Shown here: piece after piece, positions 23,539 to 33,914 of the stretch | Numbering within the stretch: the stretch's first letter is position 1 | Layout of the letters: each line of letters opens with the position of its first letter | NCBI GenBank assembly: GCA_944990035.1 | Contig: CALYLX010000112.1 | Coordinates: forward strand, 434,001-498,000 | DNA: 64,000 bases | Source of the DNA: Clitopilus passeckerianus | Taxonomy: Eukaryota; Basidiomycota; Agaricomycetes; Agaricales; Entolomataceae | Reading direction: 5' to 3' | Made by a program: the position numbers and the translations under genes | The notes under the pieces: model-generated | What the model was told of the DNA's origin: nothing | Databases searched by the model: none | Seen by the model: the letters and a program-made list of their open reading frames with translations, nothing else

Positions 23539-26082
23539 ATGGCCGAGCCTGGCGTCAGAAACAGACATAGGCTTGTCGGCCAACCACTCCTTTACTCTAT
23601 CTCTGTATTCGCCAGCTTCGGCGTGTTCTTGGTGAGCACACCCTTACAGTTGAATTCTAACGAGGAGGGTGTTGACAGCGTTCTTGTAGTTCGGATATGA
23701 TCAAGGGTATGTAAAGCAGATAGCTACTTCATGTGCCGGACTTAGAGCTCACATTCTCGTCTAGTGTCATGAGTGGTATCATCACCGGACCATGGTTCCG
23801 CAAGTACTTCAACTACCCAACCGCCCTCGAGTTGGGCAGCATGGTGGCTGTCCTAGAAGTCGGTGCTTTCAGTGCGTGTCCCCGATTTCAGCATAGGTAT
23901 GCGACGACTGAACGATATTTGTAGTCACGTCAGTTGCTGCTGGTCGAGTTGGCGACGTCATCGGTCGCAAGGGGACGCTCTTCATCGGCGCCGTGATATT
24001 CACAATTGGCGGCGCTATCCAAACTGTAACTAATGGGTTCTGGGTCATGATCATCGGCCGTCTTCTCAGCGGCTTTGGGGTTGGACTATTGACGTAAGTC
24101 TCCCAACAGAGCATCTGATTTAAACCAGGACTAAGGAATCATTTTAGCACAATCGTTCCCATTTATCAGAGCGAGATATCCCCTCCTACTCATGTAAGTG
24201 CTGTCATTGGATCATAACAGTTGCTGTAATTGACTTCATCTCAGCGTGGTGCTTTAGCCGCCATGGAATTCACTGGGAACATCATCGGATATTCATCTTC
24301 AGTTGTACGTCGGTTGACTTGGATATGATCGATTGTCAGGCTGACTACTGAAAGTGGGTGGACTACTTCTGCTCATTCATCGAGTCAGACATGTCCTGGC
24401 GGATACCTCTACTCTTGCAATGCATTATTGGCTCTATTTTGGCTGCCGGCTCGCTAGTAATGCCCGAAAGTCCAAGGTTTGGCATCATTCCTTTCAACTA
24501 GTTCTTTGCTTACTTTTTGGTGTTAGGTGGCTCATAGATACAGATAGAGATGACGAGGGACTGCAGGTTTTGGCAGACCTGCATGGAGGGGATCTAGACG
24601 ATCCCAAAGCCGTCGCAGAGTTCCAAGAGATCAAGGATATAGTCCATCAAGAAGTAAGTTCAAAGACCAGGCGTTCTATACTCCTGCTTATTTTACAAAA
24701 CAATTTTAGCGCTTGATGGGTGAGGTTCGTTCTTACGCGTTAATGTGGAAGAAATATAAGCGTAGGGTTTTGCTTGCAATGTCTTCGCAGGCTTTCGCTC
24801 AGTTGGTGAGTGTTACCATCGATCCAGCATCGATCCAACTAATATGCAATGATTTCAGAACGGAATCAATGGTACGGTTCTGGATCAATGAGGCTTGTGT
24901 TCATGCTCATCCTAACCCACTCGTGGATAGTCATCTCGTATTATGCTCGTTCGTACTGTTCCCCCTTTTTTGAGCACACAAGCTTACCCTTACCCATTTC
25001 TATAGCTCGAGTGTTTGAAGGTGATTGAATGGTAACAAAGAATCCCTTCCCATTTGACCTGCTTTGACAGAGGCTGGTTGGATCGGTCGGGATGCTATTC
25101 TGATGACCGGAATCAACTCAATCATATATGTGCTTAGCACTCTGCCCCCGTACGATGCTCTCTCAATTATTGTTCATTTCAACTCATGGGCGACAGATGG
25201 TATCTCGTTGATGCCTGGGGAAGGCGCACTATTCTCCTTTCAGGAGCAGTGATCGTGAGTGGCTTCGTCATCCTTCTGAATCTTGTTGTGAACTGACCTG
25301 GGCGATAGATGTGTGCTTCATTGGTAGCTACCGGATGGTGGATGGCACTCGACGTTGCCAATACTCCCAAAGCAGTTGTCATTTGCGTGATCATCTTCAA
25401 CGCTGCACATGGGTACAGCTGGGGTCCGGTACCGTGGTTGTATCCTCCAGAGGTAGGGGCCAATAATTTGCTGTCGTGGTGCACAGACTGAGTCGCAGTT
25501 CTAGATCATGCCCTTGTCTGTTCGTGCCAAAGGAGTCTCGTTATCCACTGCTACGAACTGGTTCTTTAATTTTGTTGTGGGAGAACTGACGCCATACCTC
25601 CAAGAAGTCATGGCATGGCGCTTGTATCCTATGCATGGTTTCTCTTGCGCCCTGAGTTTCATTGTAGGCAAGTCCTTGCCGCAATCACTGCACATTCTTG
25701 TTCCTGACATGATGATATTCTTAGTTTATTTCTGTAGGGCTTTTCTGTCTTACTGGAGAATGTTTTAGGTGGCTGACTTCTCGTAGTATACCCGGAAACC
25801 AAAGGGGTGCCACTGGAAGAAATGGATGCCGTCTTCGGAGAAGGTATGCAGTTGAAACAAGAGCTCTAGAACACACCTGACTAGTGTTTAGACGCACGAG
25901 ACGAAGAATACGACAATCAATCCGAGACAACCTCCCTTATATCTCCTCGTGGTGGTAACACGCCCATGGGTTCCCCTTCACCAGGAGATTCCGACAATGC
26001 TGGTGGGTTTGAATGGCTCAACCGTTTGTTGCGAAGGAAGAGTAGGCGAGGACAGTACGAGGCCATTGTTGACACGCCTTGA
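23539..26082 (+). CDS. MFS sugar transporter (SP family)
   Basis: Twelve-helix sugar porter. Family signatures are FGYDQGVMSGIITG, GRVGDVIGRKG, GRLLSGFGVGLL, VPIYQSEISPPTHRG, MPESPRWL, the QLNGINVISYYAPRVFE block of helix 7, GRRTILLSGA, PWLYPPEI and YPETKGVPLEEMD. A disordered C-terminus follows. I resolve 19 exons summing to 1584 bases (527 residues): 23539-23631, 23690-23706, 23765-23871, 23925-24093, 24148-24193, 24245-24304, 24355-24476, 24527-24653, 24710-24805, 24859-24871, 24931-24948, 25006-25020, 25071-25149, 25197-25254, 25309-25452, 25505-25667, 25725-25733, 25787-25843 and 25892-26082. The intron at 25668-25724 starts GCAAGT, a GC-AG intron. Head-to-head with Mim2. Confidence 0.9.
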
Positions 26083-26261
26083 AAGTTCGGACAGCGAAGT
26101 CACTCTCCAATTGACATACAGTCTTCTCGTAATTGACATTATGCAAATCTATTTTTTTCCCTTTGTCGTTGTTTCCTTTATGACGGAAGTAAAATTGAGG
26201 TTAGAACGTGAGAAAGGAGAGACTTGATCATGATTTTGATTTCTGACATTCAGACGCGTCA

Positions 26262-28064
26262 ATGTGCGTCATGAACTCTTCGCTGCGACTCTCCTCGTCA
26301 GCATGGCTCAAACCACGAGTACGACACCTGCTGTTCACAAGAACATTCAGTGGAGGATGGCCATGCCGCATGGGACACATGTATGAGGCGCTGGCGAACT
26401 CGTCAACGTTGAAAGCTCCCAGAGAGATTGACACGCTCAGTTCTCGACCTCACGCCACCTGGGCAGACCTTGGCCTTGACTCACGGGTCATCTCTGCACT
26501 AGAAACAGCATTCCCGACTATAATAAAGCCGACTGAGATGCAGCAGGCATTTATTCCCGCTATTCTTGAAGGCAAGGATGTTCTTTTGAAGGACAGGACG
26601 GGCTCCGGCAAGTGCGTACCACTTACTTCTGTCAAAGCCGACGTTATACTGATTTTCTGCTGCAGAACTTTTGGACTTGCCCTTGCTTATCTCTCTAAGG
26701 TGCAAAATGCTCGACCAGGCCATATGTCAACACTATTTCTCGTGCCCCACCGCGATCTGGCATACCAGGTTTCCTCCTGGATAAAACGAATAGCAATAGC
26801 CCAGAATCCTGCGCTGGACCTTTCATCATTCGTACAAGTATTAGTTCGAGACCAAGGTCGACATCTTACCGACGGTATGGAAGCCATTAGATGGACCCCT
26901 CCAAAGATACTGGTTGCGACGCCACAGGCAATCATGGACGTCTACAAACAGGATTCGAGCTCTTTGCGGCTCCTTGGTCTGGATAGCGTTGTTGTCGACG
27001 AAGTCGACTACTTGGTCGAAACAGTGCCTAACAAGGATCCGGACAAGTCTTGGTACAAGGCTACACTAAAGGCTAAGAAAAAGTTGAAAAAGCATCCAGG
27101 TGTCACGCGCGAGCTCTTGGATATAATCTATGCCAGACGCAAAGAGCTTAATGGACAGCGTTGGGAAGAAGCTGCTGCCACTCGACAAGCTCGACAAGCT
27201 GGGGTTGCACGCGAGAAACGGCTCCGCGGGGACGCACCACAGCTGGTGATGTCCAGTGCAACCCTACGGCGGCATCTCAACCAATACTTGCACAACGAAA
27301 GCGGGTGGCTGAATAAAGATTACTTGACGAAAGTAAAAAGCCATGAAGATAGGCTCACAGCAACAACGGCCCAGCGAGGCGTCACACACTCGATCATCAT
27401 CGCGCCTGAAGGGGAGCAGGCGATCAGAAATATTGAAGGAGCTGTTGGCCACGAGCATTCACTGGCCAACGAAGGGGCAACACTGCTTGGCTTCGATGAG
27501 GAAGCGGCTACGGTGATGGATACCGCGGAAGAGGGTAATTCATCATTGGACTCCCTCTGGACAAATGACTAACTCAAAATTTTAGTATATGACGGTGCTG
27601 AATCCCCGTTCAACCCCAATGCCATGGAAGCTATTGCCACAGCCTTCGCAATAGATGTTCCTACAATCGCATTGCTGGTCATCCCAGGATCAGCTGCTGT
27701 TCGAGCAGTCGTGCATGAGCTGCGTGACATGGGAATCAACGCGCAACCATTGGACGTATCATCAGGTGAAAAGGGGGTTGCTGATGGGACTTGGAGTGGG
27801 AATGAATCAAAGCTTCTCGTCGGAACAACTGCAACAATCCGTGGGCTGGACATGGTTGATCTGAGTCACGTATTTGTTTTAGGAGCACCCAGGATGAACG
27901 GTAAAGGTGTCGACGAGTACGTGCATGTTGCTGGACGGGCAGGACGGTTCGGTAGAAGCGGAAAGGTTGTTACATTTGTCTCAAACGACCGAGAAGCGGT
28001 GAGAATGAGCCGGATTCTTAGAACGATTGGCGTTATCCCGGTCCAATTCACAGTATTTCAATAA
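26262..28064 (+). CDS. Mitochondrial DEAD-box RNA helicase Mrh4-like
   Basis: Helicase of the Mrh4 type, needed for late assembly of the large mitochondrial ribosomal subunit in yeast. A presequence (LKPRVRHLLFTRTFSGG) is followed by the Q-motif region KPTEMQQAFIPAILEGKD, motif I DRTGSGKT, motif Ia VPHRDLA, motif II VVDEVDYL (DEVD instead of DEAD), motif III SSATL, and C-terminal motifs TTATIRGLDM and HVAGRAGRFGR. Exons are 26262-26611, 26666-27534 and 27586-28064, giving 565 residues in one frame. The first intron is 54 bases long with no stop, so retained transcripts would stay in frame. A second in-frame ATG at 26271 is also possible. Confidence 0.88.
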
Positions 28065-28171
28065 ATTACCTAATAATCTATCGTGTAAATAATTTAGTTT
28101 ACGTCACCTATTTGAATACTAGCTCAACCTCGTCTCGTTTGCCACGGCCCTGTCCACGAAGGCCAGCAGCA

Positions 28172-30931
28172 ATGCGTCTCCTCGTCGTACTGTGCGATGT
28201 GCTCGCTGCTTCTCTCATTGCTGGCGTTCAGGCTCAGTCATCGACATCAGGGCGAGGGCAACAATCCAGCCAGAACCCTCCATCACCCTCAGTGTCCCTG
28301 CAATTGACTACTTCAACCGCCACGGTCATTACAACAAGCCGCGCAGGGAATCAACTCACCACGCAGACGAGGGTCTTTCCTACGACCTTTAACGTTACCC
28401 ATACCCTTACCCCGACATCGACCTCATCTACAACGTCAGCTAGTACAACCTCCTCTCAATCTGCCTCCGCTACCCCAAATCCGTATGTACTGGTAAGTCC
28501 GCAGATTCTAGAATCTTCGAACGTATTACTTAGTCAAAATGTGCAGGAAACCAAGGTCGATCCTGCATTTGGTGTTCTTGGTGCCCTTCTTATCATCACT
28601 GGTCTGCCCTCGGCATTTTGGGGTCACAAGAACAGATGGTATGCACTTGTTTGATACAATACCCCTGTTTGGCTAACATATCGAATTCTAGGACTTCATT
28701 CTTTCTAATTGGATTTTATACACTTTCGCTCGTTTGTTTCGTTCTCATTCTCAAGTTCGGTATCCTCGCAGCCGTTAATCCACCTTCAACAACGCTTCGC
28801 GGACTGTTCGTCCTTTCCTCCGCCATAGCAGGTTTTGCTGGTGGAGCTATTGCTATATTCTTCTGGAAGGCTGCTAGATATGGTATTGGTGCATGGGGCG
28901 GTTTTGCAGTCGGTCTCTGGATCCAATGTTTCCGCAATGGAGGCCTCATTCACTCTTCTGGGCTGAGGTGGATTCTGTACATCGGTTAGTATTGGGCAAC
29001 TTCTTGGTTTACTTCCTCAGTTCAAACGTCTACCTCAGGTTGCGCCGTCGTTGGATTTGTTCTTTGCACAATACCCAGGGTGAGATTAACATATGCTGGA
29101 CTTTGAGCAAGATGGGCTAATTATCCGCAGATACACTATCACATTCTCCTTCTTTCAACTGCAATGGTCGGCGCTTCGGCATTTATGCTAGGCGTTGACT
29201 GTTTCACAACAGCGGGCCTCAAGGAGGTTAGCCATTCGGTTTCTTACGTTGTGTGCGCTTCTCTGATTCCGTACAGTTTTACGTTTGGAATCTTGGATTC
29301 AAATCACTATTCCCCAAATATCTTAGCAACGGCATTCAGTTCCCCGTGTCACAAACCATGCAAATTGAACTCGGCCTAATCGCCGCCATTGCATTGATGG
29401 GCACTGCCGTTCAACTCCGTATTCTTGGGGCGCTACGGAGGAAGCTAGAGGAAATCCAGGCTGAACAGCGACGTCGGGATGAAGAGGAAGAACTGGTGGC
29501 CGCCCAGCAGTTTGAGGGAATACAGCGCGAACAAGACACATGGGAGAGGGAGCACGGCAAACTCGCTCCCCCAAAGCATGGTCGCCACGAGAGTGGACTA
29601 TCAACAACGCCACTTCTAAAGGACGAATCTCACTCAACCCTTGTTCACGATGGGGCGCGCAAGTATTCCAATGCATCGGACCTACAGTCTGTTTCCAGCC
29701 CCAACGCCCTTCGGCCAATGGATACAGACAAGAGCGATGAAGAAGGTCGACCGAAGTCTCGGACGTTGCAAGTTCCTGGCGCACTTCCAGCTCTCGATCT
29801 CGGATTCGGCATTCAGGAAGATGTGCCTTCGAACTTCATAACCACTCAAGACGAGCTCAGCGATTTGCGAAAGAAGGATCTTTCTCCCGCAGAGCTCCAG
29901 GAAATCAAACGCAAGGAAGAACTCATGCTGGAGATTCAAACCATTCGTAGGTCCATCGACGCGTTAAAAACCGACAGCCCATCTCCCAACACTTCACGTC
30001 GTCCTTCAATGACATCCCGGCGTACTCTGAGCATCGACGCTCAGAGCGCTTTGCTACCCGCAGCGTCTCCTCACCTACGCCCACCCCGTGAAACAGATCC
30101 CCGTGGAAGAGTCCGTTCCATGGAGCTCAGCAACATGGGCTTCGACGGGGCTGGTGACTCTATCGCTCGGCCAACTAGCGTGCCCATTCGTGACGATATG
30201 TGGGATAATTATATCCAGGAGCGCAAACTTCTTCAACCGCCTGCGGGTGTCACGCCACCTATAGCAACCACAACTGTTTCTCCCTCTCCTCGAGCACCAG
30301 TACCCCCGCAGTCACGGAGGCCCTGAGCAAACGCAAGCAGCGAGAAGACGCAGCTGGCTACGGTCGAACCAACTCTGATGCATCTGAGGATATTCCTCTT
30401 GCTAAGGTTGCTCAGCATAGACGCAGCCATTCGGGCGGCGGGAACATACCTGTCACCATTCTCCCTCCCAAGAGACAATCTGGGATTATTGCCCCTACGC
30501 CCCAGCGTCCGGAACAAGCTCGCGTCCGAACCTTCGAGGAGCTAAATGACAGACATCGGGAGAAGATGCGGAACATGCAGGCCCCTATCTCTGAGGCCCA
30601 AAGAGAACAAGCTGAAGTTTCGGCCGCTCGCCAACGCTGGGAGAGGAACAAGAACATCGAGAAAAATGCCGTCAACCGACGCCAAGCGGAACAGATTGCT
30701 TTGCAAGAGAAGAAACGGCAAGCTAACCCTCGAGCGGAGCACAGTCGACGTGCATCTCAACATGTCCGCTCTTCAAGTATGGATCGGTTAGGTGGCTCAT
30801 CCTCCAAGCGGATGTCGATGATGAAGGTTGAAGACTGGCAGAAATACCAGCAGCAGGAGGTAGAAGGGAGCGGAAGTGGCTCAAGACGAAAACGGGATTC
30901 CCGAGTACCATTCCCTGATGGGCAGCGGTGA
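28172..30931 (+). CDS. Seven-helix membrane protein with TM7S3/TM198-like (DUF4203) domain
   Basis: A signal peptide (MRLLVVLCDVLAASLIAGV) precedes a Ser/Thr-rich lumenal region. The conserved membrane domain contains LLIITGLPSAFWGHKNRW, FFLIGFYTLSLVCFVLILKFG, IAIFFWKAARYGIGAWGGFA and MLGVDCFTTAGLKEFYVWN. A long cytosolic tail has a coiled-coil stretch (RRKLEEIQAEQRRRDEEE) and Ser/Pro-rich segments. Exons are 28172-28492, 28547-28638, 28692-28984, 29039-29079, 29131-29226 and 29277-30931. The frame changes near 30285-30306; adding one base gives 833 codons in total. The first proposed intron (54 bases, stopless) may instead be coding. Function of the family is unknown. Confidence 0.82.
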
Positions 30932-31238
30932 ACTCTTCAGTGGTTGATTTCCTTGGACTTTCCTGAACATTCTTTTTGGACTTTATGTACACACCTCACA
31001 GTCATTTAATCTTGACAGTCATTAGCATAATTGAGCATTGCATCTTGGACTTTTGAACAGTAGTATGATATCCCAGCAGAAGTAATGATATAAATATTTT
31101 TGGGGCGCAATAATAATAATTGAATAAATCGGGTTATGCCGAAAAGTAATAAAAGGGCAAAGAGTCTCACGTTCGACTTGTGAATGGTTTCCCACCATCT
31201 CTCGTGAGACCTTCGCCCGCCATTGCTCTCACGCCCAG
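30932..31238. other. Intergenic region before the CSL gene
   Basis: A tandem interval of 307 bases, AT-rich in its first two thirds. I see nothing beyond the expected 3' end and promoter sequence. Confidence 0.35.
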
Positions 31239-33665
31239 ATGTCCGTCTCGCAGGACCAGCTCTTCATCGACCACCACCTAAACATGGGTCCTGCAGAGCC
31301 AGACAATGGCCTGCAGGATAACCAGACGTCGTCTCCGTCTAATATAATACCTTCAAACGTAAATATTCGTCGCAGTCATTTGTTCACCCTTAGTTGACAT
31401 AGCAAACTCAAACCATTTGACGCGCTTTAGGTCCCATCTAAACCACCGTCGCCAACTCCCCTTCTGCAAATGTGACACGTACCTCCACCCCAGCTCAACA
31501 ATCCGCATCTGTACCAGACCCAAATGCATCGATACAATCACTGCTCAGCAGTAGCTCGAAGAAGGATCGCTCGCAGAATGGGCAAACCTGGACTCCTCCC
31601 CCTCCTTTACCGATACTGCCTGGTTCAGAGACTGGCGCTCTTATAATTCCACAGGCAAGCATAGATTATCTAGACTGCGTTTTGCACGTAATTGAGCGCG
31701 TTTCTTACCTTAATTGGTCCATTTAGACAACAAATGCATCTGGCAAACGGAAGCTAGAAGAACCCACTGAGGACCCTCACAACAAGATTCGTCGCATTGT
31801 GCGCGATCACGTCTCTCACGATCCTGCCCGCGTCATGCCCATGACGACTGTCATATGCCTTCACGCTGCTGTAGCTCAGAAATCATACGGAACAGAGAAA
31901 CGCTTCCTCTGCCCACCCCCAGTCGTGCACATTGAAGGCCCCGTCTGGCATCTACGTTCCCAACAGCTATCGATGGCCGTTGTATCGGAGAATGGGGAAC
32001 GTTCCTTTGAGCAAAAGGCACCCCTCGATAATCATATGACAGCTAGCTTTAAGTTCTTACATGTTACCAGCACTGCTAAAGCCAAAAGCTTCCAGCTTAC
32101 CCTCGATATTGCGGAGCCACCGCCGCCTTCTTTGATTCCTGAAGGGCAGGAACCGCCTCCCGGTCGTGTCTGGGCTTCCTTTGATTCAGCACCTGTCACA
32201 ATTATTTCCAAACCGTCGAAAAAGACTGCCAAAACGCGTAACATTTCTTCGTGTATTCTTGCCGGTGGACCAGTATCTCTCTTCAATCGCATCAATTCTC
32301 AAACGGTCAGGACAAAATACATGACCATTGACCACGGTCAGCTGTGTGCAAGCAATGTCGCGTGGTCCGCGTTCAACGTCAATGTCGTGAGTCGCCCAAC
32401 CGAGACGCCTCCTGTCGGTACGTATCATGTGATGAGAACATCAGTGCACTCAACTCACACACTTGTCTTTTTATTCTCAGGAGGCCCTCAGCCAGTCACG
32501 TATGGCTGCGAGATTGTGCTCTCGGATACTCATTCAGGCATCTCTACATCTCCTTTGATCATACGAAAAGTTGACAAAGGAAGGGTCTCGGCCGATGATG
32601 GGGGTCCTGTTAGCCAAATGCAGAAGATAGCACTGCAACGCGTCAACCAAGATGGCTCAAGACACTATCTGTCTGCTGCAGGGCCTTTGCCAGGAACACC
32701 TGGAGTAGTTGCGCCTCCTGCCCCCGGCATTTCACAGCAAGCCGGGACGCATCCTCTTCTTTTCCAATCACCTCGAATCAGGGAGGAGGTGAAGGACGGC
32801 GTACACATAATCTCTGACGAGGTCGATGACTACCTCTGCTGGACAATTGTTGGAATTTGTGAGTACTGCTCAGGCGGCTATCAGAATTCGTAAACTCATT
32901 AGCCTATTTTCAGCGAAGTTCCAATATACGTTCTTCGATGCATCTGGACATAATAGCAATCACCTCCCTGAAATGCCAATTACTCCATTCCCAACGTTGT
33001 TCACGGCACCTGTCTATCGGCCGCCGAGCAACACCATCGAGCTAACTGTTTCCAACTTTTTCTACGAGGACCCAAAGACGCGTACGCAGACGCCACTGGA
33101 TGTTTATCTCGGAAACCTCGGTCCTCTTCGCCACCGAATTTATCAAGCCACGCCTCCTGGCCCCCTAACGAACGTGTCACCCTTTGTGCAAACTATTCCT
33201 GGTGGACCATCTGACGCTAATGGGTCGGACCTTTCCTCCCCATCGTCACCCATCGTAGGAGCACCACGCTACATGGCGTCTGGTCCCTTGCATACCATCG
33301 TGATCGTCGAAATGCCACCACTGGCCGATGTCATGAAAGCGTTGGACCAAGATGCAATACCGCCGAACCTGGACGGAGCACCGGCCGGGGAAGGTTCACA
33401 GCAAGATGGACAAAATGGGCCGCCAAGCCACCCGCCACTATCGATTGCGGGTCGAAGCCTGCCTCTGTTGTTTATTCGCGCTTGTGACGGCGTAGGGTAC
33501 CATTCCGGAAGGACGATAACGTGCGAGAATGTGTTCCAAGCCATTGATCTTGGAGGGATAACGGGAGCTGGACCGGGGACTGTTGATACCGGTTGGCTTG
33601 CGGCCGCGCAGGCAGCGGCGGCAGCAGATGGAGGGCTTCATGGATGGACACTTCGAGTAATGTAA
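31239..33665 (+). CDS. CSL-family transcription factor (CBF1/Su(H)/Lag-1)
   Basis: Fungal CSL protein, a DNA-binding factor of the GTGRGAA-recognising family. The Rel-like N-terminal DNA-binding region has VICLHAAVAQKSYGTEKRFL. The beta-trefoil and linker follow (KAKTRNISSCILAGG-type context around ISSCILAGGPVSLFNRINSQ, and RTKYMTIDHGQLCASNVAWS). The C-terminal part shows TFFDASGH and the IPT/Rel-like segment ELTVSNFFYEDPK. Exons are 31239-31358, 31431-31654, 31727-32417, 32481-32858 and 32914-33665. The second exon most likely ends at a GC donor (CAG|GCAAGC at 31655). The CCCC run at 31458-31461 is one base short; with it the spliced gene is 722 codons including stop. Confidence 0.87.
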
Positions 33666-33867
33666 ATTGAACTTCTTCTTTCCTTTTTAGTTCTATTTTA
33701 TTGGTTTCGTTCAAAACGTGTATAATAGTCGCTGTGGAATTTTTGCTCTGAATATAGATGAAAATGACATAATGTCCCTGAATTGGGACAAACGTTGATG
33801 CTAATTTAGAATCCCCAAGATTAGACCGAATTAATTACATCGATAAGGTCTTTTTATTTTGGCCTCG

Positions 33868-33874
33868 TATAAAT
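33868..33874 (+). promoter_or_regulatory. TATA box of pyruvate kinase
   Basis: TATAAAT lies 41-47 bases before the ATG at 33915. A strong TATA box close to the start fits a highly expressed glycolytic gene. Confidence 0.6.
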
Positions 33875-33914
33875 ACTTGACGCTCCTCTTCCATACCGCG
33901 TTAACTCATTCACA

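Noticed and set aside
29323..29784. 153-codon minus-strand frame opposite the TM198-like tail
   Set aside because: Antisense shadow of a conserved exon; no independent support.
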